Origin: Ophioceras dolichostomum
Lineage: Eukaryota > Ascomycota > Sordariomycetes > Magnaporthales > Ophioceraceae
NCBI GenBank assembly: GCA_003049485.1
Contig: PYST01000270.1
Span: 1 to 55,127, forward strand
Reading direction: 5' to 3'
Length of the DNA: 55,127 nucleotides
Shown one piece after another: positions 37,075-48,557 of the stretch (within the stretch, counting starts at the first letter, position 1; the number at the start of each line of letters is the position of its first letter). A program made the position numbers and the translations under genes. The notes beneath the pieces were generated by a model that saw only the letters and a list, made by a program, of their open reading frames with translations, was not told where the DNA came from and searched no databases.

Positions 37075-40000
37075 GATCGCTCCTCTTCTTCTTCCTGTTG
37101 TCACGGCCTCGCGCTGTGAGTGGCTGGCCGGCTGGCTGGCTGTCGGTCTCTCGGGTCGGCAGTACTGCACCGGGCGGGGACCCAGGGAGATCGGGATCGG
37201 GATCGGCACCCAGTCGATGGTGGCGTTCCGGCTGGTGGCGGCGGCTTGCAGATGGTGTGCGCACGCTACTGTAGGTACGGGACACACTGGCAGGGTATGT
37301 CCGGGATACGGCCTAGCACAAGCGGCAGATTCGAGCCTCGCAGCTGAGATGGGAATCGCACTGAATCATGCAAGAGGGGTTCGAAACGTTGAATCAGGTC
37401 AAGACTCGAGGCCCTTCGAAAGGAAAATTGTGGACAACGTAGAAGAAAAATAAAAATCAACAAAAAGAGGCAGACCACCGTGATTCACATATTTTCCCCG
37501 TTATTTTAAAATTTCTACGCGGTACCGCCAGCTCGCTTGGTTTTGGGGTCCATTTCCATCCAAAATGGGGCCGCAAAGGGAAGGTTCACAAGTCCGGTGC
37601 TGGGCTCGGCGGAATCCTTCCTGCGAATAATTTCATGGCCCGTCTGCTATCAGCCACAGGCAGGTGTGTGTGCACCCAGGCAGATCAATGCTTTATCGCA
37701 TATTCACGGCCGTCTTCCCTCGCGCTCGTGTTGAGGCGCCCCAACCCAGAAGCATCCTGCCATGGTGTGGTAGCACACCAGCGGGCATTTGGGAGTTTGA
37801 ACGAACGACAAGGCTATGTCGTTCCCAGCCTCTGCCAGAACGGACGCAGGATATTTGAGCCGCACAAAAGAAGGTTTCGATTGAGCGCGTGTCGCAACAG
37901 TCCGGCGATCAACTTTATCTCGCACTCTAACGGTATTAACGTGGTAAGTTAGTCTAAAAATGGAAAGGGGCATAATCCACCAAGCAATTTATCTGGCATC
38001 TCCAGCTCGTCGACACAACTTTTTTCGCGTGATACGTTGTAGATTTGTCGATGATAAACTCGGATCCCGCTCGGCCTGTCTTGTTCTAACGGAGCGGCGG
38101 TCGGCTTCAATCGTTTTTGGTTGGCTCGACGTCGGAGCGAGTGTCGGCATCGCACAACCGTCCCCCAAGTTGTGTGCAATCCGCTGTTTGTTACGTTGGC
38201 AAAAGACGAACTGCCCGGAATAGGAGGATACGCGGAAGGAGTTGCAAGCTGGCTCGAAAACCGGCCAGGCAGGCGTCCCTGACGATGAGAGGAAGGGGCT
38301 GGGAGCACGAAAGAAACGATGGGCGGCGGGACATGCCGGGGCACACCCGTCCGTCCGCCTTTTGGCAAGTGACGCACACACTGAGATCGGACGGTGGCCG
38401 CACATGTCAACCCTCGGCAAGGAAACGTCTCATCTGGCACACGTCGAAGATCTGCCGCGAGGAGCGAGGGACAAGAGCTGCATGGTTGTCGTATTGTTCC
38501 ATTGCCTCGTTTATTGTTTTCGGCCTCAGCTCGGGCGGGAACTCTTTAACTTTTTCCATACTGCCAGGCCGGGTTCACTCCTGTCGTTGTGCGGTTGCAA
38601 GGCGACGGAGAGCCGAGGACGGATCCTCCTCCGCACATTCATAACGGCGCATGAGGAACAATCACGAGCTGCACTGCCATCATCCTGAATCGAATGCGAG
38701 CCCACGCCCCACTCCATTACCACTTACAGCACTTACAGCACCGAGCAACTTACTGTGCAGCACCACGAGCTACAAGGTAGATCAGCTGCCGTGCCTCATG
38801 GCATTCCTTTCTCGGTCTGTGTGGCCGCAGCAGCACATCAGTGTGCCCGAACTGAACGGCTATCGTGCGACCGAAGGATACGGGAATTGTATCCGTCGTG
38901 CATGGTGCGTGGTGCGTGGATCGTGAAGCGTTACGCGCTCGCTTTGGCGGACGGAAGCATCGTAGCCTTTCACCTCACCTCATCGGCGACCTCACGCGCC
39001 CGCCGTGTCTGTTGCCGAGAATGTCTGAGAAAAAAAGGGCCAACCCTACGAGAATCCACAGAGTCGGCAACTTGATGGTGAGCGGAAGGCCAGTCATTCA
39101 TGAGTTTTCTCTGGGCGGCGGGCCGATTCTTTCCCCCCTCAGGTAGGTGCCTCGGCGGGTTCTGTCTACCACTTTCTTTTTGCGGCGAAGCGGCTGGCTA
39201 GCCTTCAATTTGCCAGGACCTGTTTCATGTTTCGAGATGTTGGGATGGACTGGCTCCCTTTCAGGCCCCGGGGAAACCCAAAGACAGCGGGATGATCGCC
39301 CAATCACGTCGATCCTACCCCTTTTTCCGCTCCTCCCTTACCCCTGTCCCCTCCCCACGGTGCGGCGCAGGGGGGTACCTTGCCGTCGACAAATCATGGA
39401 GCTTCCCGAGAGGGAGGGAAGGGAAGCTGAGGATGGCAGCCAACCGTCAGAAACGCCTCCGGCTATTTTTTGCGGCCTGGACTGTGAACTGTTGTTTTGC
39501 TGTGTTGTTCGTGGGACATTCCCCGACAGTGCAAGTTCAAATTCAGCCGGCCGATATCATGGGAAACCAGGTCGGTCATGGGCTTGGCCTGGTCCGACCA
39601 TTTCGGACCTTGCGAGCAGCAAAACCAGGATGAGGATGGATCGGGCACAGTCAGTGGGTGGTGGTGGTGCGGTGTCACTCATCATACAACCACACAACCT
39701 GGATGAGAAGAGTACGTGCTCACTCACATTGTTTGTCATGGCCGAGCCGGGCGGTCAACCTGAGCTTTTTGGCGGGAGGAGGTGAGGTGCGGGTCGGTGG
39801 CCTCACAACTCACCTCCCTTTGACTCCTAGCCTGGGAATACGACCATGCGCAGCAAGAAGGGGGGGGGGAAACGAAACATTCCACGAAGATGCACACAAA
39901 GATGTCCGCGGCTGGCGAGGGCCGATGCTTGGGGCCAGAGCCCGCCTTTCTTTATTCATCATAATGGCCCGTATTTCCATTGTCTCTGCCGTCCCTGGCA

Positions 40001-40677
40001 CCTGCGATCTTTTGATTGACCCGCCCTCCTTGATTTTTTTGACCTCCCTTTATTCAAGCGCCCCCAAAATGGGGAGAAGTGGGAACCAGCCTTAAAGACT
40101 CAAAATCCCCGCCCTTCGCCGCCGCCCCCTATCTAATAAGGAGGAGGAGGTAGTTTCTGGCCACAGCTTTTTGCTGGAGTCCTTCACCCCATTCACCTTG
40201 AACCTCTTGCTTCCTTTATTTTGCCTATTGTTCCTTGTTTGTTCTCTTGCTGTCGTTATTCCGTGTTTTTCTTTCTAGCCTCCTCCCAACCATCTTCGTT
40301 TGGGCTGTCCGTTCATTCCATCGGATCCAGCATCCATCTTTCCTTCCCTCAAAAACCGAAGCAGGTCGTTCGTTCGTTTTCTCGCCAGCATTTGTTTACA
40401 GCATTTTTTCTTCTTCTCCTTTCATCCGCTCCTCGCAAGACGATACATTCACTCGCTATACGACCTCTCGACGAGACCATCACTAGAGCAACAATTTTGG
40501 ACTCACAACATCACTATTTTCCCACACTCACTTCCTGGACGAAGAAAGCTTTTATACGTTCATTCTCACAACGCACGCATCACGACATCACCGTACACTC
40601 CTGGCAGACCTCGAGCTACATATATCGATTCCTAGTATCCCTTAGCTACAGCTAAATATAGCTACGACGTCTCCACG
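37075..40677. promoter_or_regulatory. Divergent 3.6-kb region between the GPI-protein and GH76 genes
   Basis: No exon is supported. From about 40160 to 40480 the plus strand is strongly pyrimidine-rich, and then ACATCAC/CACAC-rich up to the GH76 start, as in leaders of well-expressed fungal genes. A sequence CTATCTAATAAG near 40129 could serve as a TATA-like element. The rest shows nothing I can name. Confidence 0.5.
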
Positions 40678-42093
40678 ATGGTGCAATTCTTCAAATCCGT
40701 CAACACGGCGCTCGCCGCGGCGGCGCTGCCAAAGGACCTGAAGATAGAAGAGTCGGCCTCGGTCCAGAGCGTGGCCAGGACTATCGCCGCCGGGGCCATG
40801 TCCTACTACAAGGGCAGCGAGACTGTAGGTTCATTCCCCTTGCAGGACACATCCGACTCTGAGCTCTGAGACCTAACCACATTCATTCACTAGGCCTTTG
40901 TCGATCTTGAGAAGCCCTACTACTGGTGGCAGATGGGAGCCCTCGCCGGTGCGATGCTTGACTATCGACACTACACGCGGGACACGTCATGTATGTGACC
41001 AACGACGAGGCCGACTATGTGGCCAACCATGTGGCCGACCTCTTTCTTGGCTTGTTTCTTCTTACGAAGCCTCGTGACGAGGATCCTATTTGTGCTAACC
41101 CATGGGTGACCTGCAGATGACGGCATCCTCCAGACGGCGCTCCTAGCCCAGGTGGGGCCTCAGTACAACTTCATGCCGCCGTCGCACTATGGACAGCTGG
41201 GCAACGACGACCTGGGCTTCTGGGGCTTCGCCGTCATGTCGGCGGCGGAGCGGAACTTCCCTCAACCCGAGTCCGCCATCCCCTCGTGGCTCACGATGGG
41301 CGAGAACATCTGGAACTCGCTCGCCAGCCGCTGGAACACCACGGCCTGCGGCGGCGGCCTCCTGTGGCAGATCTTCGCCGACAACCCCAACGGCCTGCAC
41401 TACAAGAACTCGGTCGCCAACGGGGGGTTCTTCCAGCTGTCCGCCCGCCTCGCCCGCGCCACGGGCAACCAGACGTACCTCGAGTGGGCCAACAAGATCT
41501 TCGACTGGTCCACGGCTATCGGCTTCGTCGACTCCAATTTCCACGTGCGCGACGGCGCCGACGTGTCGGACAACTGCAAGTCCGTCAACCCGGTCGCCTT
41601 CTCCTACACGGCCGGCATCTACATGTACGGCGCCGCCGTCCTGGCCAACCACACGGGCGACGCCACCTGGGCCGACCGCACCACCGCCTTCCTGAACACC
41701 GCGGGCGCCTACTTCTTCTCGCCCTTCGAGAACGCGACCAACATCCTGTACGAGCCCGCCTGCGAGCTGAACAACCGCTGCAACGCCGACATGAAGAGCC
41801 ACAAGGGCTACCTCGCGCGCTTCTTCTACCAGTCGTCCGTCATGGTGCCCTCCATCCGCCCCAGGGTCGAGGAGCTGCTGTACACGAGCGCCCGCGCCGC
41901 CGCCGCCACCTGCACCGGCGGCGCCGACGGCACCAGCTGCAGCCACAGCTGGTACTGGGGCAAGTACGACGACAACACCGGGCTGGGCCAGGAGATGTGC
42001 GCCCTCGAGATCATCCAGGGCATCCTGGCCGACACGGCCCCGCCGCCGTTGAGGCTGGCCGAGATCCAAGACGTGCGGATACCCAAGGCTTAG
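40678..42093 (+). CDS. GH76 endo-alpha-1,6-mannanase (Dfg5/Dcw1-like)
   Basis: Three exons: 40678..40824, 40894..40990 and 41117..42093; 406 residues. Seen: residues YYWWQMGALAGAMLDY, the catalytic aspartate pair in GQLGNDDLGFWG (D112-D113), WQIFADNPNGLHYKNSVANG, several N-glycosylation sequons (NTT, NQT, NAT) and CSHSWYWGKYDD near the end. Family knowledge: GH76 Dfg5/Dcw1 enzymes cut or transfer alpha-1,6-mannan chains, attaching GPI proteins to the wall. Compared with Dfg5/Dcw1 this copy ends soon after the catalytic domain and has no hydrophobic GPI tail. Its N-terminus (MVQFFKSVNTALAAAALPKD) is only a weak signal peptide. It may be a soluble secreted form, or the first exon may be incomplete. 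Confidence 0.88.
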
Positions 42094-42375
42094 AGGCCCA
42101 ACGGGTGAAGGTGAAGACGAAGGAGTGGAAAGCATATAGAGAAATATGTCGAAGGGGGGGAAGTCTGATCAGGCCGGTTGGGCAGTACATAGTTTATCTT
42201 ACCCTTCTACCACGACGCCCGCGTGCGTGTGATGGTGTATTATTTTTTTGCATTCATTTTACATTTATTCTTTTTCAGCATCTGCTCGGCGTTGGGGGCA
42301 AGGAACAAAAACACACGATGACACAATATACATAGCACACAGTGATATCCACCATCAGCTAGGTAGTCTTATACA

Positions 42376-42633
42376 CTAGCCTTTGGACAACACAAGTTGG
42401 CGGTCCGCCTCGGGACCGACTTTGGCATTCGATGTGTTTTTGGAATACTTCACCCACCCAGCCCGGGGAACAATGAAACATCTCAAAACATCAGCAGGAG
42501 CCCAGGGCTCGTAGCGTCCCGCTGAGACTCTTATCTTGAGATAAAGATAAAGCACTACCATGATGGGGATGAAAACATCGAGTAAAATGAACACGAGCGC
42601 CGTTATGCCCGCCGCCGAGGCTGCTGCCTCCAT
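42376..42633 (-). CDS. Possible 85-residue single-pass membrane protein
   Basis: A single open frame from the ATG at 42633 to the stop at 42376. Seen: a short Ala-rich start, one strong hydrophobic segment (LVFILLDVFIPIMVVLYLYL, about residues 14-33), then a basic, hydrophilic tail with GRYEPWAPADVLRCF and a C-terminal Lys-Gly. The amino-acid make-up is more protein-like than that of neighbouring spurious frames. It lies only 282 bases from the GH76 stop, in convergent orientation. No family recognised; an upstream in-frame start at 42690 is possible. Confidence 0.4.
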   Translation of the reverse strand: MEAAASAAGITALVFILLDVFIPIMVVLYLYLKIRVSAGRYEPWAPADVLRCFIVPRAGWVKYSKNTSNAKVGPEADRQLVLSKG

Positions 42634-43115
42634 TGCGCCAAAGTACCAGTTTGTATGAGAGGGAAAGTCATGGCAGGTAATGCACCGCAAGAAAAAGGAA
42701 AACAGAAATGAGAGAGAAGAGAACGAGAGCAGACAGACAAAAGACTCCGGTCGTATTTTCTGACTATTAAAACGCCATCCGGAGCCATCCGGAGTCTCCC
42801 CCTACTCCCAAATACAGATATGCATCTGCCATGATCACCGCCTAACCGTCCTGAGGAAAACACCGTGTCTGCTGGGGAGCTTCTGTCAAAGTTCAAATGC
42901 ATCGCAGCGCAACGAATGCTATTCCATTTTGGCAGCCCCGATTGGATGAGAAAAAGAAGGAAGAAAAAGAGAGAGAAGAAAAAAGAAAGAAGACAGGTTA
43001 TGGGAGGAGAGGAAACCAAGACGAGTAGAGAACAGCCCGAGGCGAAGCCCCTCTCCGTATTGCCATCTCTTCGAGCCTTCGCCTAGCCGGATATACCCGC
43101 TCGAGGTATGGTCGG
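42634..43115. other. Short interval between the small membrane ORF and the coiled-coil gene
   Basis: 482 bases including an AAGAAAAAG-rich stretch near 42950-42995. No exon seen; probably the 3' UTR of the coiled-coil gene and the upstream region of the small ORF. Confidence 0.5.
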
Positions 43116-44678
43116 CTACGTCCGTGTATGTGTATCGCCAGTAGCGGCAGGGACGGTGCTCTGGGTCGGGCCGTCCTCATCAGTCGTCGCGGAGGTAGAC
43201 TGGGTCAGATTAGAGTGATGGAACGGCTCATGAGTGACAGCGACAGTGGAGCAATTGCCGCCCAGGCTCGTGAGTTGTTGCTCTGTTGCGTTGTGGTTGT
43301 TGTTATTAGCGCAGGTCCACCTCATCAGCGCAGTGTGTTCGAGGCGTGTCATATACAGATCGAGTCCTATGACTCAACCTCTTGATCTTTCGTCTGCCAT
43401 CCGCACCATCCCATTGACCAAGGGAGGGAGGGGAGCGCGCAAGAGCGATACCCTCAAGAACGCAAAGGTAGCAGAAGGAGAAGGGAGAGGGGAAGGCATC
43501 CTTACCTAAGTCGCGGACCCGGAGCCGGAGCATCTGGTTCTCCCGCGTGAGGGTCTGAATCTCGGCCTGGAGGTACGCGCTCTCGTCGCGCATGCCGAGG
43601 ATCAGCGGCGACTGGTGGTCGTCGCCGCCAAACGACGTGGACCGCAGCCTAGGCGATTGTCCCCGGCTCGGCGTCCGGGACCGCTGGCGCGCCTGGAGGT
43701 CTGCGCGCGCGAGGTCGAAGGAGCCGCGCGGGTGGGCGCTGCTGGGGGAGCGCGGCAGGGAGGACGAAGATGGAGTGAAGGCAGGGAAGGCCGACGAAGG
43801 GGCCGAGGACTCGTCCCCGGAGGCTGCCGCGGACGAAGACTGCTGCTGGCCCTGCTGCTGTCCCTGCTGCTGTCCCTGCTGCCGCTCACGTAGCTGAGCG
43901 TTCAGCTGTTCCAGCAGATGCTGGTGGTGGTCGATTTCTATGAGAAGCCGGTTCTAGGGAGTGAAAAAAGTGCCACGCGAATGTCAGTCGAAGACCAAAC
44001 GTGGGGTTTTGCGATTTCCCCAAGGATTCGGGACCTAGGTGTCTAGGTAGGTACAAGTAGCTGGGTAGGTTAAGGACACAACGTACTACATGACGCTCCG
44101 TCTCAGACTCGACAGACTGGTGAATCTCGCCCAGGCTCGGGGCCCGGCCATGGAAAATCGGCGAGTCGCGGGTTGGAGTCCAAGGCGACATCGTGCGAAA
44201 CACGGGGCTCGCGGTCGCGTGGCCGGTCGAGTGTCCGGAGCCGTTGGTCTCCGTAATCATCTCTCCCGGCGACGGGACGTTGGGATCCTCCATCTGCAGC
44301 TGCAGCAATAGCGACGAGCGTCGGCGGTTGTGGTTCATCTGATGCGGCGAGCTCCGATTCCGAAGGGAACCACTGGATGATCCTGATGCTAAGAACTTTG
44401 TTAGCCACCATTCTTTCATGGGCCTGGTTTTTAGCACCCTGATGTATCTTTCCAAGAGCCCCAGGAGCTCCAGGAGCCCGGGACCAGGAGGACATACTTC
44501 TAGATGATTCATGCTGCAGTCCAGCGTTCACGGTTGCGGCGGCTTGGAGGGAGCCAGTGGGCCTCGGAGAGGGCGGTGGTGTGGCCCTCGACAATGGCGA
44601 GGGCGAGTTGGTGAGCCTCGCTGGCTCGGGACTATTGTTAGACGGCGGCATAGCGTCTCGAGGAGAGCTAGCTGCCAT
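43116..44678 (-). CDS. Coiled-coil, low-complexity protein of unknown function
   Basis: Four exons: 44678..44498, 44388..44087, 43953..43506 and 43366..43116; 393 residues, in phase throughout. Seen: a Pro/Ser-rich N-terminus (MAASSPRDAMPPSNNSPEPA), a Ser/Thr/Pro segment with possible phosphosites, a helix NRLLIEIDHHQHLLEQLNAQ followed by a Gln/Gly-Gln run, a basic Ser-rich region, and a second heptad-like helix (YLQAEIQTLTRENQMLRLRV), then an Asn/Thr-rich tail. The two leucine-rich helices suggest dimerisation. There is no basic region typical of bZIP factors directly before them. Function unknown. An alternative donor three bases earlier at exon 2 (GTAGTA) would drop one Val. The last exon is the least certain. 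Confidence 0.65.
44035..44071. repeat. CCTAGGTGTCTAGGTAGGTA element in an intron
   Basis: Copies of CTAGGTAGGTAC and GGGTAGGT within the third-exon-side intron (44086..43954) of the coiled-coil gene. Confidence 0.7.
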
Positions 44679-45364
44679 GAGGTGAGTGGAAGGAGAGGCT
44701 AGGCCTTCTCGTTTGGCTTGGTAGTTTGTAGGCACCGCTTTTGATATCTTTCAGGCAGCCGGTGTGCACCAGCCAATGACAATGGATGTTGGAAGATTTG
44801 CTAAGGTGGGTAAGGTACGGGGGAGTAGAAGGTGATGGGTAGGTGGGTGGGTGGGTGGATTGATGATAAAGGATCCAGTAGGTCGTAACTTGCAGATGCA
44901 GTAGGAGGTTGTGTGGAAGGTGCATGCTACAAAGGCCAGTAGAGACCTTTTAAGTTGCCTTGCAAATGGATCGAGGGGACGGACTGTTCGGCCAGCGTTG
45001 AAGGAGCGGGAAGCGGGAGTGGCAGCTTCCCAGTTCAAGGTGTGAAAGAAATCGGAATCGGGTTCTACCGTATACAGGTACCACCTTTGGTAGGTAGAGG
45101 CATTCGAACTTCAAGTTAAGGTGGCAGCTGCGATCCAAGTGGGCAGACCTGACTGTCACAAACGGCTGACGACGTCGACCCGGTCTCGGCCTAGAACCGG
45201 GTGCAGCTAGCAAGCGGACGGGAAGCTTGCGTTGACCGAATGTTTCCACAGGGCTTTGACTTGAACAGTGGGGAATGCACTGGATTCGACGGTCAAGTGC
45301 CAGTGGCTGCGAGTGGCAGAGAACAGAGAGGCCAGTTCTAGGGGTTGTCGAGGAGAGAGGACTT

Positions 45365-45378
45365 TGATCAGCTGATCA
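45365..45378. promoter_or_regulatory. Perfect 14-nt palindrome TGATCAGCTGATCA
   Basis: An exact inverted repeat about 690 bases upstream of the coiled-coil gene start. Related GTGATCAGT and CAGCTGATCAT strings recur at about 45573 and 45612, and TGAGTCA (a Gcn4/CPC1-type site) is at 45604-45610. Binding by any factor is inference. Confidence 0.4.
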
Positions 45379-46106
45379 GTGATGGTTGTTGGTTTGACGT
45401 AACTGTAACTGGTATGCCTCTGTCGCCTGCCGACACAGACCCAACTGAGTAGCGTTTAGTTCAGGGTAGCTGTGGAAAGCGACTTCTACATTCCGTAACT
45501 CTGCTGGTCCCCGTGCGCCTCTTGTCCCTCGCCTGCCCGATCACAAAATACTCTATTACGAGCTTGAGGAAGTGATCAGTCATGGCATGATAGGCTGCAT
45601 CACTGAGTCAACAGCTGATCATTCTAGGCTCCGATAGAGGAGTGGCGGGGGCCAAGCTCACCAACGACCAGGCACCTGACAGCCCGGTTAAGGCCGTGGA
45701 ACTCGGTTAGAGCAGGTTTACCCTACTTGCCCTATTCCGGCGCGTTTCGGCACGGAATTGAAATAAAGAACCAACCGGGTAGTCCGGTGACACGGTGAGT
45801 CGATCTGTGAAAGAGTAAACGAATGAGCCTGCCACTGAACACCCTTTTCGGGAACTGCCATCACTCCTTGGAGTCGTGGGGCAGGCATGACTTCATACCT
45901 GGCCCGTGCGCAGAGACGACAAGGCCGAGGCGCGGTTCATGTGAATCACTTTCTTAGGGCTTTCGAAACCGGACCTCCATGATTTTGCACTGTACGGTAT
46001 AATATTCCGAAATGGAATAGTTATAGTTTCTGGCCAATACATTTGCTGTATGCTTCAAGTCTGTTGTGTTCCTCTAGTTGGACCACATCAAAAAACTTCC
46101 ATCTCC

Positions 46107-46132
46107 ATCATCAATCATCAATCATCAATCAT
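46107..46132. repeat. ATCATCA 7-nt tandem repeat
   Basis: Nearly four copies of ATCATCA in non-coding DNA. Confidence 0.8.
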
Positions 46133-48524
46133 CATCCGGTGGTGGTGCGACATGACAAAGTGATGTGCGAAAGCGGAGGAGAAGTTGAGCTTCGTAATAA
46201 GGCCGCCGGATTCTTCTCCGTTGCCCTGGCCGCTGGAAAATCCCCTGAGGCTGTTTTTCTGTATTTAACCGCGTTTGTTTTGTTCGTGAACGCGTCAAGT
46301 TCGTGAAAGGCGGGGTCACCCCGCATCTTCATGATCATCCATGGCTGTGCCGGTCATGCAGTGGGGGAAGCAAAGCAATGCTCCAGGCTCCCCCTGTTGT
46401 GATGCCGGAGCTCCCTGGATATCCTGCTTCGTTGATTTTCACAAGCCTTGGTCAACAACCGCCTCGGAACGCTCGCAACGCTCGCAACTCGTAGAGAGAG
46501 ATAGCGAGATTAGAAGATGGGTTTCCACGGCGCGCGAACTATCTGCAGAACGGTCACTTCGACTTCATGACTATTGTAGGATGCCTACTCCTATACAGGT
46601 GTATCTACTAATCGTAGGCAAACAGCGACGCGAACTCGGGCCTCCCGAAAGCATTGCCTTAACTGCAAGGGCACAGGCGGGTGCAGAAAGTATCAACTCA
46701 CGCTGAACTCGGCTGGCGTTGATTCCATGACCGTCTTGCGATGGAACACGGACGGACGGCCCTGCAGGGATAACGGATTTTTGCACCTCCGTTTATATCA
46801 CCGGCCTCTTATATGCGTAGTCCCCCTGTCGTGCTCTTGGACCAACCTACCAGTCACGACAGCGACTTCGCGGCGATCGGTCAGCGTCCTTGAGCCCGGC
46901 ACCCTCACTCTCCATGTCAATGCAAAGGGACCGGAGATTTTTGTGACCTAAGACTTAAGGGAAGTATGAGATGTGTGGCTCCTGGCGATACGAGCCCTCC
47001 TGAACGAAAATAAAGATTAAAATATAAAATATAAAAAATCAATACGCTCATGACGCTGGTGCACAAAGGGCCTATCTAGTGGGTGGCGACACAGACGGAG
47101 ACAGAACGCGGCCTGAACCGCTTGAGCAAAGAGGGCTAGGCGGTCGGTCGAGCTAGCCACCATATTTGTATCGTGGTGCACGTAACCGAGAATGGAAAGG
47201 CGGTTGACGTCGCGGAAGCAAGCCGCGACTTATCTGGGGACGTTTTGGGCTATCGAGACGCCCTCCGAATATTCGGCGAAATTCTGGAATGGTCAGACGG
47301 CGAACTGCCGCGTGCCCGAGCTCCCCCAGGCTCACTTTGTGTTCCTGCGAGCCGTTGACTTCAAACAAGCTAAACCAAGCCTCGCGGAAATTGGACAAGG
47401 GCGAGGACAGTCCGCCGGCTTTGGTTCTAGCGCAAGACGTTGAGAAACGTTTGCCCGCCGCGACGCCTTCCGTTCCGTCCCATGCCTGCGCCATCTTGGT
47501 TCGCTACCTGCCTACCAACTAGCGAGAAAAAGCCACTAGTTAGTGGACTGGTAGTTAGTGGCTTGCTGAGGCCAAGCCGTCCGATTTCGCAGCAAGGAAG
47601 AAACGTAAGCTACTGCAGGAACAGAGATGGGAATTCCACGCCATCGATAGCCGGCCCTGCAGCTAGTGGTGCGCACAGAAGAACAACAAAGCTGGGTCTT
47701 GGCGCGCTTTCACACGAGGTGGTGGGAGGATGGGAGGATGGAAGGATGGACGGCGAACAGACGTCCAGCTCCAAAATACATCGCACGGCAGATGCAAAAA
47801 TCCCGACAAGCGTTGTACCTGCATGTTGTGTACCACTGCGTGAGCCAACCAGTAGAAAGGCAGAAGACTCACCTTGCACGATCACATGTAGGAAGGCGAT
47901 CCTTAAAGCGTCATCTTATTACCTTTTGGCACACAACCAGGAGGCAGGAAGCAGGTCACTTGTTGGGCTGCTTCTGCGTCCCGTCCCGCCGAGAGGAGAC
48001 ATGTTGCAGAGCAAAGAAGGAAAACTCGCAGGACAAAGGTCAGAAAAGGGGACGTCTTGTGACCTGCCTACTACCGATGGGGCACCCCCTTGCTCGTACA
48101 GTACATATCAGAACCTCGCAGGCAGTTCCGCAGCGAGCCTGCAGGATGCAAAACCTACCCTCCACAACGCAAGTGCATCCATCATCCCGTGGCTTATGGG
48201 ACGCGACGAAACAAAACACGTCCCAATGGATAGATACCTTACAAAAGGAAAAGGTTATGTTGCGGGAGGAACGGCAGGCAGTCCGTGGACGGTTGGCTTT
48301 TGGTTTCACGCTTGCAAGTCAAAGTCTTTCTGTACATAATAGGTAGGTGCCATGCAACTCAAGATCAAAGGCCATGTTCAAACAAACATCGACCTTCTGG
48401 GTTCCTTTCAATGCTGGTGCATCTGTGTCTGTGAGGCAAACCACAACGTAAGCGGCAGGAAACCGAACGGCAAGGGATCAACCGTTCGTTTCCAAGCAGT
48501 CCAGTCGGCGGCTCAAATGTCTCG

Positions 48525-48557
48525 CCCAAGAACCACCCAAGAACCACCCAAGAACCA
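48525..48557. repeat. CCCAAGAACCA 11-nt tandem repeat (3 copies)
   Basis: Three perfect copies of CCCAAGAACCA in non-coding DNA. Confidence 0.85.

Noticed and set aside
37300..37400. GATTCGAGCCT and GGTTCGAAAC strings resembling tRNA B boxes
   Set aside because: No cloverleaf can be drawn around either.
41143..42335. 330- and 349-codon frames on minus and in another plus frame
   Set aside because: Both overlap the GH76 catalytic exon, are Arg/Pro/Gly-rich and arise from its high GC third positions.
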